This document shows positions 1-6,082 of a DNA stretch of 17,094 nucleotides, piece by piece. Where the stretch lies: the NCBI GenBank assembly GCA_012514775.1, contig JAAYZQ010000342.1, positions 1-17,094 on the forward strand, given 5' to 3'. The DNA comes from Anaerolineaceae bacterium. Lineage in GTDB: Bacteria; Chloroflexota; Anaerolineae; JAAYZQ01. Within the stretch, counting starts at the first letter, position 1, and each line of letters opens with the position of its first letter. The notes below the pieces were generated by a model. It was not told where the DNA came from. It made no database searches and worked only from the letters and a program-made list of their open reading frames with translations. Position numbers and translations under genes: made by a program.

Positions 1-129
1 CAGGGGCGTGGACAGGTGGTAGCGCACCAGGCGGGGCGTGACCATGCCGCCCGTCACCCGGGCCGGCACCTTGTGGCTGGCCAGCACCATCTCGATGCGG
101 TCCGCCTGAAAGTGCAACTGCCGCCGCAT
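1..129 (-). CDS. N-terminus of FtsK/SpoIIIE-like DNA translocase (partial)
   Basis: Only the first 43 codons are in the window; the gene continues past its left edge. The ATG at 129 follows a strong Shine-Dalgarno (GGAGGGAGGT, a few bases upstream), which fixes the start. The visible peptide contains RIEMVLASHKVPARVTGG followed by VTPRLVRYHL. This resembles the segment before the motor domain of FtsK/SpoIIIE proteins, where an amphipathic helix (IEETL..FGV-like) leads into a strand ending in VTRYEL-like residues. FtsK-type proteins are hexameric ATPases that pump DNA at the septum. No membrane segment precedes this region, so the protein would be a short soluble form beginning near the motor. 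The assignment rests on about 30 residues. The upstream promoter has two LexA boxes, which fits a DNA-damage-induced role; E. coli ftsK is itself SOS-inducible (dinH). Any other protein sharing this fold is the alternative. Confidence 0.55.
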   Translation of the reverse strand, partial: MRRQLHFQADRIEMVLASHKVPARVTGGMVTPRLVRYHLSTPL

Positions 130-218
130 GGACCTCCCTCCTTCCCTCCGCCCTGGCCCGCCGCCGCCACGGCCTCCCGGCTGCCGGCGAGCCATCCCGG
201 CATTTCAGGATAAAAATA

Positions 219-266
219 GAACATGCGTTCGAGTGTCATTATACTCGAACGCATGTTCGCTGTCAA
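219..266 (-). promoter_or_regulatory. Consensus sigma-A promoter with two LexA (SOS) boxes
   Basis: Read on the minus strand, TTGACA (261-266) is separated by exactly 17 bp from TATAAT (238-243), a perfect consensus promoter pointing at the gene starting at 129. Two copies of the GAAC-N4-GTTC SOS box are present: GAACGCATGTTC (247-258), inside the spacer, and GAACATGCGTTC (219-230), at the expected transcription start. Together they form a perfect 16-bp inverted repeat (219-234 and 243-258) around an 8-bp centre. GAAC-N4-GTTC is the LexA site of Gram-positive bacteria. LexA bound here would block both polymerase binding and escape. The leader to the ATG is about 100 nt. Confidence 0.85.
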
Positions 267-340
267 GAGGGCAAGCGGGATCGCACCCTACATTTAATCC
301 AGCTTATGTTCTCTGAGAACGCGGGCGGGCCGCGGATGGG

Positions 341-949
341 CTACCGATAATGGCTCCGGGAGCGGAATTCGTCCAGCTCGGCGCGAAAGGTCAGCCAGTC
401 GCGGACGGGCAACATGAAACCGGGCTCATCGGGCGAGAGCAGATAGCGGCTCATCCACAGGCGGAGCTGGTGCCGGGGCGCCGGCCAGGCGCTGACCTCG
501 ACGACCACGACGGTGCAGGCAAACAGGGGTTCCAGGAATTGGCGCCGGCTCCAGGGCTCGCCTTCGGGCGGGAACTGGCGCCCGAGCTGGCCCAGGCGCG
601 TGCTCTGGATGTCGCGGTAGGGGATGCGAACCTCGTAAAAGGGAAAGCGCAGCCGCAGCCCGTCTTCCCAGCAGGTGACGTGGGTCCGCAGGCTGAACCA
701 CAAGGTGAGGATGGCGATGGCCCATCCCCCCAACCCCGCTGCCACAAGGTGCAGCCGGTGGGGCTCGATCCCGGGCGGCGAAAGGACGACGAGGGCCGTG
801 CACAGCAGGGCAATGAGCAGGGCCGGCCAGAAGAGCATGGACCGCAGGCGCCGTTGCAAGAGGAGGGGATGGCGGTGTCCCCTGCGCGGCAGCGACAGGG
901 CCGCTGCCCCGCTCCCGGCGCCGGTGGAACGCGACGGTGCTTTTGCCAT
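341..949 (-). CDS. Two-helix membrane protein, possible bacterial PH-like domain
   Basis: A 202-aa protein of unknown function. The ATG at 949 is chosen because AGGAGG lies just upstream; a longer reading frame would run into nth. Residues 1-37 are basic and low-complexity (cytoplasmic). Two hydrophobic helices follow, at about 38-57 and 66-87, forming a hairpin. The next part reads THVTCWEDGLRLRFPFYEVRIPYRDIQSTRL, which resembles the start of small bacterial PH-like domains found after two transmembrane helices (a turn, a strand carrying EDGLRL, then IPYRDI). The C-terminal half is strand-rich, followed by a helix (FRAELDEFRSR) near the end, as in PH folds. No catalytic motif is seen. It lies 124 bp downstream of nth on the same strand, so it could be read through from nth, but a hairpin sits in the gap. 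The membrane topology is well supported; the PH-like call is tentative. Confidence 0.75.
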   Translation of the reverse strand: MAKAPSRSTGAGSGAAALSLPRRGHRHPLLLQRRLRSMLFWPALLIALLCTALVVLSPPGIEPHRLHLVAAGLGGWAIAILTLWFSLRTHVTCWEDGLRLRFPFYEVRIPYRDIQSTRLGQLGRQFPPEGEPWSRRQFLEPLFACTVVVVEVSAWPAPRHQLRLWMSRYLLSPDEPGFMLPVRDWLTFRAELDEFRSRSHYR

Positions 950-993
950 GAGCCTATCCTCCTGGAACCCCCTCGCCGGGGTCTGGTCCCGCT

Positions 994-1019
994 CCTGGCG
1001 CCGTCGCCCCGGCGCCAGG
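994..1019. terminator. GC-rich 9-bp hairpin between nth and the membrane protein gene
   Basis: CCTGGCGCC and GGCGCCAGG form a perfect 9-bp stem around an 8-nt loop, 55 bp past the nth stop codon. No T-run follows on either strand, so it may slow polymerase or stabilise the nth mRNA end rather than act as a full intrinsic terminator. Confidence 0.35.
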
Positions 1020-1073
1020 TCCGGGCACACGTTGTCGACCCTGTTGGCCAGGAGCGCCAGGCGCCCCTCAGGG

Positions 1074-1781
1074 TCAATCCTCGGTCGGTGCGGGTCGAGC
1101 CCGGGCCACCACTTCACGATAGTAGTCGCACAGGTCGGTCAGGAAGCAGGCCTCGCACTGGGGCCTGCGCGCCTGGCAGATCTGCCGGCCGTGGCGGATC
1201 AGGTTCAGGTGAAAGGAGTAATAGTGCTCCGCTGGGATCAGATCTTCCAGCAGATCGTGGGCCTTTTCGCGCGTCACCCGCGGGCCGATGAGGCCCAGCC
1301 GCCCGCTCACCCGGTGGACGTGCGTATCTACGGGAAAGGCCGGCCGCCCCAGGGCAAAGAGCAGGACGATGGCCGCGGTCTTTGGGCCGACGCCCTGGAG
1401 CGAGGAGAGCCACGCCTTGGCCTCGGCCACCGGCCAATCGCGGAGGAACTCCAGATCCAGCTCGCCCCGCTCGGCGACGATGGCGCGCAGGGCCTGCTGG
1501 ATCCAGGGTGCCTTCTGGTTCGCCAGCCCTGCCGGCCGGATGGCGTCGACCACCGCGCCCGGGTCGGCTTCGAGGACCTCTTGCCACGTGGGAAACCGCT
1601 GCCGGAGCCTGTTGAACGCGACGTCGCGGTTCGCGTCGTTGGTGTTCTGGCTCAGGATGGTGCTCACCAGCTCCGAGACCGCGTCCAGGTCTCGCACACC
1701 GGCGGGCTCGCCGTACTCCTCGCCCAGTCGCTGCCGGATCGTTTCGGCCTTGCGGCGCAGCTCTGCCTCTGCCTGCTCCAC
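1074..1781 (-). CDS. nth: Endonuclease III (DNA glycosylase/AP lyase)
   Basis: A 235-aa base-excision-repair enzyme that removes oxidised pyrimidines and cuts the abasic site. The helix-hairpin-helix motif LQGVGPKTA (128-136) contains the catalytic Lys134, and VDTHVHR (151-157) contains the catalytic Asp152. Their 18-residue spacing matches E. coli Lys120/Asp138. The C-terminal [4Fe-4S] loop has the classic C-X6-C-X2-C-X5-C pattern (Cys202, Cys209, Cys212, Cys218). Length is slightly above the 211 aa of the E. coli enzyme because of an extra N-terminal helix and a short tail. The start is GTG at 1781, preceded by GGAGGTGA at good spacing. A promoter with TTGACC and TACAAT lies directly upstream, giving a very short leader. 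All key residues are intact, so it should be active. Confidence 0.96.
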   Translation of the reverse strand: MEQAEAELRRKAETIRQRLGEEYGEPAGVRDLDAVSELVSTILSQNTNDANRDVAFNRLRQRFPTWQEVLEADPGAVVDAIRPAGLANQKAPWIQQALRAIVAERGELDLEFLRDWPVAEAKAWLSSLQGVGPKTAAIVLLFALGRPAFPVDTHVHRVSGRLGLIGPRVTREKAHDLLEDLIPAEHYYSFHLNLIRHGRQICQARRPQCEACFLTDLCDYYREVVARARPAPTED

Positions 1782-1799
1782 GCGTCACCTCCAGCCCCC

Positions 1800-1828
1800 A
1801 TTGTACTTGACTCTGCCCCGGAGGTCAA
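1800..1828 (-). promoter_or_regulatory. nth promoter
   Basis: On the minus strand TTGACC (1823-1828) is followed after 17 bp by TACAAT (1800-1805). The start site would be near 1793, leaving a leader of only about 12 nt that contains the GGAGGTGA ribosome site of nth. A 7-bp inverted repeat, ACTTGAC/GTCAAGT (1805-1811 and 1824-1830), overlaps the -35 and the base just upstream of the -10, and could be an operator. Confidence 0.7.
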
Positions 1829-1830
1829 GT

Positions 1831-2213
1831 CGCAGCGGGCGGGTCTTGGCAAAACAGAATGCAGCGGTCTTAAGAGACGCGTTTGACAACACTGGATGCA
1901 AAATTACACAAATTTCAGAAGATTGCGGTATAATAGGACATGATGTACATGCCGTGCTGGATTTCGCAACAGGTTACCGCTCCAGCTCGCCGGCTCTGTT
2001 GGGCCGGGGAGGCCTGGGATATGGTTCTCTATAGGAGGCCGGTCGGGGGGCGTACCGGGTTAAGCCCTGTCGCAACAAGAATCAGCCCTAAAATACTCCC
2101 AGCGGACTATTGTGATCTCATGCAGGGCATGCTATTCTCGTTCTGCCAACTTTTACACTTTACGAACTGCTTATAACGTTGGTGGGTGGATACTAACGAT
2201 AGGAGGGAAATTC
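1831..2213 (+). other. Long intergenic leader with promoter-like elements and possible structured RNA
   Basis: No convincing protein gene is found in this stretch. On the plus strand there is a perfect TATAAT at 1929-1934 (weak -35) and a TTGACA at 1883-1888. Downstream, several segments could pair at long range: CATGCC (1948-1953) with GGCATG (2126-2131), GCTGG (1956-1960) with CCAGC (2099-2103), ACAGG (1969-1973) with CCTGT (2066-2070), CGCTCC (1978-1983) with GGGGCG (2047-2052, one G-U), and CCGGCT (1990-1995) with GGCCGG (2037-2042, one G-U). This gives a rod-like fold of about 185 nt with internal loops. It could be a regulatory leader of the small HTH gene or a separate small RNA such as a 6S-type RNA. 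No known riboswitch core was recognised. A second, weaker -10 (TATAAC, 2172-2177) is nearer the gene. Confidence 0.35.
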
Positions 2214-2408
2214 ATGGATGAAAGGCGACTTCTAACGGCCAAAGAAGCGGCTGCCTATCTTCGCATCAGCCTCTTCACCCTGCGCAAAATCGAGCAGCAG
2301 GGGCTCATTGTGCCGTATCGGACGCCAGGTGGCCATCGCCGCTACAGCATCGACATGCTCAACGAATACCTGGAAAACAGCCGCAACTATCCCGAAAAAG
2401 AGGGATAA
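2214..2408 (+). CDS. Small helix-turn-helix DNA-binding protein (MerR/excisionase type)
   Basis: A 64-aa protein that is almost only a winged-helix DNA-binding domain of the MerR/excisionase family, similar in form to BldC-like regulators. Residues 5-35 (LLTAKEAAAYLRISLFTLRKIEQQGLI) form the HTH. YRTPGGHRRYS (35-45) is the wing with the characteristic GGHRR, followed by a short helix (DMLNEYLE). The start at 2214 has AGGAGG 7 bp upstream; an in-frame upstream ATG has no such site. No effector or dimerisation domain is present, so it probably acts as a small architectural or autoregulatory factor. It is preceded by an unusually long leader and ends at a strong terminator, so it is monocistronic. 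Its targets cannot be told from the sequence. Confidence 0.88.
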   Translation: MDERRLLTAKEAAAYLRISLFTLRKIEQQGLIVPYRTPGGHRRYSIDMLNEYLENSRNYPEKEG

Positions 2409-2430
2409 GATCGCGCGTTGGCAAGTAGAG

Positions 2431-2462
2431 CAGCCCTGCGCCTGGGAGCGCAGGGCTGTTTT
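2431..2462 (+). terminator. Intrinsic terminator of the small HTH gene
   Basis: A perfect 11-bp GC-rich stem, CAGCCCTGCGC and GCGCAGGGCTG, with a 6-nt loop is followed by TTTT (2459-2462). It lies 22 bp after the stop codon. Confidence 0.9.
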
Positions 2463-2574
2463 GGACGCGAGCCTCGCTGCACGCAGCCAGCTCTGACATC
2501 GCGCGCGGTCGTCGCCGGCTGGGGACGCCAGGGCCTCCCCACCGCCGCAACCGTGGCACAAGCGAGTCCCGAAC
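2463..2574. other. Spacer between the HTH-gene terminator and the greA promoter
   Basis: Together with its flanking terminator and promoter, this makes up the 304-bp stretch between the HTH gene and greA. No coding potential, repeat or operator could be supported in these 112 bp. Confidence 0.5.
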
Positions 2575-2602
2575 TTGCATACTGGGCGATTTGTTGTATA
2601 AT
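2575..2602 (+). promoter_or_regulatory. greA-lysS promoter
   Basis: TTGCAT (2575-2580), a 16-bp spacer and a perfect TATAAT (2597-2602). Transcription should begin near 2609, about 105 nt before the greA start codon and only about a dozen bases before a terminator-like hairpin. Confidence 0.8.
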
Positions 2603-2619
2603 ATCCACAATGAAATTCG

Positions 2620-2645
2620 ACTGAGAGGCCGGCTCTCAGTTTTTT
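2620..2645 (+). terminator. Terminator-like hairpin in the greA leader (possible attenuator)
   Basis: ACTGAGAG (2620-2627) pairs perfectly with CTCTCAGT (2633-2640) around a 5-nt loop, and the stem runs directly into a T tract (2640-2645). It has the form of an intrinsic terminator but lies upstream of greA, inside the transcript from the 2575-2602 promoter. Most transcripts might stop here as an RNA of under 40 nt. E. coli greA also has an early leader terminator, producing the GraL RNAs; similarity here is in layout only. Confidence 0.7.
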
Positions 2646-2712
2646 GTTCCCGATGGGCCCTGGGGCGGCGTGCAGCGCCTCAGGCGTTCTTTTTGCTATT
2701 CGAGGGAAAGGC

Positions 2713-3180
2713 ATGAGCAATCAAGCAACGTTTCTTACCCCTGAAGGTTACCAAAAGCTTCAGGACGAACTCGACTTTTTAACCAGGGTGCGTCGCGCCG
2801 AGATTGCCGAAGCCATCCACGATGCCAAGATGGACGGCGACGTGTCGGAGAATGCCGGCTACGAGGAAGCCAAGCGCCAGCAGGCCTTTGTCGAGGGGCG
2901 CATCATGACCATCGACGCCATGCTCAAGAGCGCGGTCATCATCGAGCCCAACGGCACGAGCGAGCAGGTGGCCCTTGGCTCTCAGGTGACCGTCGCCGAA
3001 GAGGGCTTTGACCCCGAAACGTACATCATCGTCGGCTCGGCCGAGGCCGACCCGGGCAACGGCCGCATTTCCAACGAGTCGCCCCTGGGCAAGGCCCTCA
3101 TGGGCCACGCCGTGGGCGAGCGCGTCACCTACGAGGCGCCCGGGGGCCAGATCGCCGTGGAGATCCTGCACATCGAGTAG
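2713..3180 (+). CDS. greA: Transcription elongation factor GreA
   Basis: A 155-aa factor that enters the RNA polymerase secondary channel and stimulates cleavage of backtracked RNA. The N-terminal coiled coil (about 8-75) has the tip motif GDVSENAGYEEAK; Asp43 and Glu46 correspond to the acidic pair that holds the catalytic metal. The C-terminal FKBP-like domain ends with ISNESPLGKALMGHAVGERV and a YEAPGG segment typical of GreA. Length is normal (E. coli 158 aa). The ATG at 2713 has AGGGAAAGG just upstream; an upstream in-frame ATG at 2644 lies in the hairpin T tract and is not used. It is followed after 22 bp by lysS, a common pairing, in one operon. The leader hairpin suggests that transcription of the operon is attenuated, possibly in response to GreA activity itself (inference). 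Confidence 0.97.
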   Translation: MSNQATFLTPEGYQKLQDELDFLTRVRRAEIAEAIHDAKMDGDVSENAGYEEAKRQQAFVEGRIMTIDAMLKSAVIIEPNGTSEQVALGSQVTVAEEGFDPETYIIVGSAEADPGNGRISNESPLGKALMGHAVGERVTYEAPGGQIAVEILHIE

Positions 3181-3202
3181 GCTGGCCCCCCAGGAGAAGT
3201 GC

Positions 3203-4696
3203 ATGTCTGACGAACCTTTGACCGATCAAGAACAACAGCGCCGGGCCAAGCTCGAGCGCCTGCGCGCCGCGGGCATCGAGCCCTACCCGGCGCGCTCCTT
3301 CCGGACCCACACCACGACCGAGGCCATCGCTCTCCTGGAGAAAGGCCAGACCGAAAGCCCCGTGACCGTCGCCGGGCGCCTGGTCAGCATTCGCGTCATG
3401 GGCAAGGGCTCCTTTGTCCACGTCGAGGATGGCCACGGCCGCATCCAGCTCTATCTGCGCCAGGACCGCCTGGGCCAGGAAAGCTACGAGATATTCAAGC
3501 GCGACCTGGACCTGGGCGATTTTGTGGAGGCTCGGGGCGAGCTGTTTTACACCCGCACCCAGGAGCCCACCATCCAGGTCGAGGAGCTGCGCCTTCTGTC
3601 CAAGGCCCTTCGTCCGCTGCCCATCGCCAAGGAGAAGGACGGCCAGGTGTTCGATGCCTTTGCCGACAAGGAGCAGCGCTATCGCCAGCGTTACGTCGAT
3701 CTGGCGGTCAACCCCGACGTGCGCGACCTGTTCCGGCTGCGCGCTCGCCTCGTATCGGCCATCCGCCGCTTTCTCGACGAGCGGGGCTTCCTGGAGGTCG
3801 AGACGCCCATCCTGCAGCCCGTATACGGCGGCGCGGCGGCCCGGCCCTTTGTCACCTTTCACCACCAGCTCAAGCAGGACCTCTACCTGCGCATCTCGGA
3901 CGAGCTTTACCTGAAGCGCCTCATCGTCGGCGGCTTTGAGCGCGTGTACGAGATCGGGCGCGACTTTCGCAACGAGGGCGTCTCGTTCAAGCACAACCCG
4001 GAATTCACCCAGATCGAGTTCTATGCCGCCTATGCCGACTACGAGGACGTCATGGAGCTCACCGAGCAGATGGTGGCCTATGCCGCCCGGGAGGCCCTGG
4101 GCACTACCCGCTTCACGCGCGACGGGCACGAGATCGACCTGAGCCCGCCGTGGCGTCGCTGGCGGCTGCGCGACGCCGTCCGCGAGACCACGGGCATCGA
4201 CTATGAGGAGCACCCCGACGCCGAGAGCCTGTACCAGGCCATCGTGCGCATGGGCGGCACCCCGGAGCGCAAGAGCTCCTGGGGCAAGCTGGTCGATCCG
4301 ACCCTGATCAACTACGTGGAGCCGCACCTTACCCAGCCCACGTTCCTCTACGACTACCCGCTGGAGGTCTCGCCCCTGGCCAAGAAAAAGGTGGGCGAGC
4401 CGGGCATCGTCGAGCGCTTCGAGTTCTTTATCGGGGGCGTGGAGATGGGCAACGCCTTCAGCGAGATCAACGACCCCCTCGACCAGAGAGAGCGCTTCCT
4501 CGCCACCAGCCGGGCCCTGGCCGAAGGCGACGAAGAAGCGCACCCCCTGGACGAAGACTATATCGCTGCCTTGAGTTACGGCATGCCGCCCACCGGCGGT
4601 TTTGGCATGGGCATCGACCGCCTGGCCATGCTTCTCAGCGGCAAGGAGAGCCTGCGCGAGGTCATCCTCTTCCCGCACCTCCGGCCGCGAGACTGA
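3203..4696 (+). CDS. lysS: Lysyl-tRNA synthetase, class II
   Basis: A 497-aa cytoplasmic enzyme charging tRNA-Lys. An N-terminal OB-fold anticodon-binding domain (about 54-135) includes VMGKGSFVHVEDGHGRIQLYL. The class II catalytic core follows: motif 1 GFLEVETPIL...GGAAARPF (195-216), motif 2 FERVYEIGRDFRNEG plus the HNPEFT signature (245-269), and motif 3 GGFGMGIDRLAML (465-477). The SDELYLKRLIVGG segment is typical of bacterial LysRS; Ser replaces the more usual Ala before Glu in the APELYLKRL version. The start at 3203 has AGGAGAAG 5 bp upstream. It is the second gene of the greA operon. Its stop codon falls in the first copy of a 15-bp tandem repeat, and no hairpin terminator follows before the convergent lipoprotein gene. 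Length is normal and all motifs are intact. Confidence 0.97.
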   Translation: MSDEPLTDQEQQRRAKLERLRAAGIEPYPARSFRTHTTTEAIALLEKGQTESPVTVAGRLVSIRVMGKGSFVHVEDGHGRIQLYLRQDRLGQESYEIFKRDLDLGDFVEARGELFYTRTQEPTIQVEELRLLSKALRPLPIAKEKDGQVFDAFADKEQRYRQRYVDLAVNPDVRDLFRLRARLVSAIRRFLDERGFLEVETPILQPVYGGAAARPFVTFHHQLKQDLYLRISDELYLKRLIVGGFERVYEIGRDFRNEGVSFKHNPEFTQIEFYAAYADYEDVMELTEQMVAYAAREALGTTRFTRDGHEIDLSPPWRRWRLRDAVRETTGIDYEEHPDAESLYQAIVRMGGTPERKSSWGKLVDPTLINYVEPHLTQPTFLYDYPLEVSPLAKKKVGEPGIVERFEFFIGGVEMGNAFSEINDPLDQRERFLATSRALAEGDEEAHPLDEDYIAALSYGMPPTGGFGMGIDRLAMLLSGKESLREVILFPHLRPRD

Positions 4697-4733
4697 GCTT
4701 TACGAAACCGAGCTTTACGAAACCGAGCTTTAC
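4695..4733. repeat. 15-bp tandem repeat (2.6 copies) between convergent lysS and lipoprotein genes
   Basis: GAGCTTTACGAAACC occurs twice exactly (4695-4709, 4710-4724), followed by GAGCTTTAC (4725-4733). The first copy contains the end of the lysS stop codon and the last contains the stop codon of the lipoprotein gene (4730-4732). The array fills the whole 33-bp gap and looks like recent slippage. Confidence 0.9.
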
Positions 4734-5254
4734 TCGGGGCTGAGCTCGTACCAGATGTCGGCGATAAAGCCCTGGGCATCGACCGTGCTCACCTGGCGGA
4801 CGACCTCGGGCTGGGCGCCGCTGCAGCGCCATTCATAGACCGTCTCGCGCCCGGTCACCACGGCCGGGATAAAGTCCGAGTCGGGGTTCGCCTCGCAGAA
4901 CTCTACCTCGGCCTCCGTCGGCTCCTCGCTCGTGTCCGCCTTGGCCTCGCAAGGCAGGTTGGCCCCCACAAAACAGCCATACACCTTGCCGTCCATGCAG
5001 CGCCAGGTTGAGCCGTTCTGCATGATCTCCAGGGGCGTGTCGGGTACATTGAGCGCTCGCTGCAGGGCCAGGGCCAGGTCTTCGGAGAACGCCGGCCCGG
5101 TGTACTCGGCACCCGGCCGGTCCGCAGTGCCCACTGCGGTGCAATAGGCAAAGGGGTCGCTGTAGGAGGCGGGCTCGGGCGAGCCTCCACAAGCGGCGAG
5201 GGCCGCGGCAAGGAGCAATAGGGCCACGACGGGGATTGCGTGCTGCGTCTTCAC
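4730..5254 (-). CDS. Cys-rich secreted lipoprotein of unknown function
   Basis: A 174-aa lipoprotein. A positively charged start is followed by a hydrophobic stretch (VVALLLLAAALA) and the lipobox LAAC, so Cys22 should be lipidated after signal peptidase II cleavage. The mature part carries six more cysteines (38, 86, 94, 102, 120, 144), which could make three disulfides. Two related segments stand out, STWRCMDGKVYGCFVG (82-97) and VYEWRCSGAQP (139-149), both with a WRC core. Proteins of this style occur as hypothetical lipoproteins in several bacteria; no function is known to me. The start is GTG at 5254 behind AGGAGGAAG. It converges on lysS. A TATAAT (5290-5295) without a clear -35 lies upstream. 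The secretion call is firm; the function is open. Confidence 0.85.
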   Translation of the reverse strand: MKTQHAIPVVALLLLAAALAACGGSPEPASYSDPFAYCTAVGTADRPGAEYTGPAFSEDLALALQRALNVPDTPLEIMQNGSTWRCMDGKVYGCFVGANLPCEAKADTSEEPTEAEVEFCEANPDSDFIPAVVTGRETVYEWRCSGAQPEVVRQVSTVDAQGFIADIWYELSPE

Positions 5255-5343
5255 AATACTTCCTCCTCGATTCGAGATCTACAAGCACCATTATACGCGC
5301 GCCGGGCCGCGCCTGCCTGACGCGTACCCCGCGCCTGCCCGGC

Positions 5344-5367
5344 GGGGGCCAGGGGGCGGGGTCGGGG
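5344..5367 (+). other. Potential G-quadruplex sequence
   Basis: Four G runs of 5, 5, 4 and 4 (5344-5348, 5352-5356, 5358-5361, 5364-5367) with loops of 3, 1 and 2 nt match the pattern for a very stable DNA G-quadruplex. It lies between the response-regulator stop codon and the lipoprotein gene, both on the minus strand, so the G-rich strand is the template strand and the mRNA would be C-rich here. Confidence 0.6.
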
Positions 5368-5416
5368 TGGAGACGGGCAGCTCTGCTCCGGTCGGAATAA
5401 CAGGCCGGCGAGAGGG

Positions 5417-6082
5417 CTACGGCTCCGGGGGGACTTCGAAGCGATAGCCGACGCCGCGCACGGTGCGCAGGAAACGGGGATGGTCGGGATCGGCCTCGAT
5501 CTTCAGGCGGAGCCAGCGGACGTGGACGCTAAGGGTGCGCGTGTCCTCCACAAAGTCGGTGTCCCACACCTGGCGATAGATCTCGGGGCGGTTCAACACC
5601 TTGCCCTGGTTCTGCATAAAGAACGCCAGGAGCGATGCCTCCTTGGGGCGGAGCTGGATCAGATCTTGGCCCCGGCGCAGCACCCGGGTGTCGGGATCGA
5701 GGGTCAGCGAGCCCGCCGTAAGCTCGCGCCTGGTGAGCTTTTCGGCCAGCGCCTTGACGCGGTAGAGGAGCTTGCGAGAGGTAAAGGGCGGCGTCATGTA
5801 GGCGTCGGCCGCGGCCAGAATGCCGGCGTGGGCCCTTTCGACGAGGACGATGGTGGGCACGCCGGGCAGTTGGTCCCGAACCGAGCTGCACACGCCATAG
5901 CCGTTGTTGCCGAAAGACGCCACGTCGACGACGAGAAGGTCGGGGGGCGTGGAGCGGACGCGGCTCAATGCCTGCCTCTGGGTGCGCGTCACCGAAACCT
6001 GGTAGCCCTTGCGTAGCAGGCTGGGCACCAGCAAATCCGCCGTCGTAACGTCCTTTTCAACGAGCAGAATTCGTAAGCTCAT
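5417..6082 (-). CDS. OmpR/PhoB-type response regulator with degenerate receiver
   Basis: A 221-aa two-domain regulator. The receiver domain (1-115) has Glu9/Asp11 in the acidic pocket and Asp53 at the phosphorylation position (DLLVVDV). However, the conserved Lys of the usual K-P-F motif is Pro here (AYMTPPF, 95-100), and the usual Thr/Ser switch position reads IVLVERA. The receiver may therefore not switch by normal phosphorylation. The C-terminal winged helix (about 122-217) is intact: LRPKEASLLAFF, TLSVHVRWLRLKIE (recognition helix) and TVRGVGYRFE. The start at 6082 (MSLRILLVEKD) is chosen because it begins the domain; upstream in-frame ATGs at 6121 and 6145 lack a ribosome site. No kinase gene is adjacent. 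It is transcribed divergently from glmS from its own good promoter. Confidence 0.88.
   Translation of the reverse strand: MSLRILLVEKDVTTADLLVPSLLRKGYQVSVTRTQRQALSRVRSTPPDLLVVDVASFGNNGYGVCSSVRDQLPGVPTIVLVERAHAGILAAADAYMTPPFTSRKLLYRVKALAEKLTRRELTAGSLTLDPDTRVLRRGQDLIQLRPKEASLLAFFMQNQGKVLNRPEIYRQVWDTDFVEDTRTLSVHVRWLRLKIEADPDHPRFLRTVRGVGYRFEVPPEP

Noticed and set aside
1940..2176. 78-codon open frame in the long gap before the HTH gene
   Set aside because: No ribosome site, odd composition, and it overlaps the possible RNA structure.
3125..4678. 517-codon open frame antisense to lysS
   Set aside because: Shadow of lysS in a GC-rich genome; no start signal or motif.
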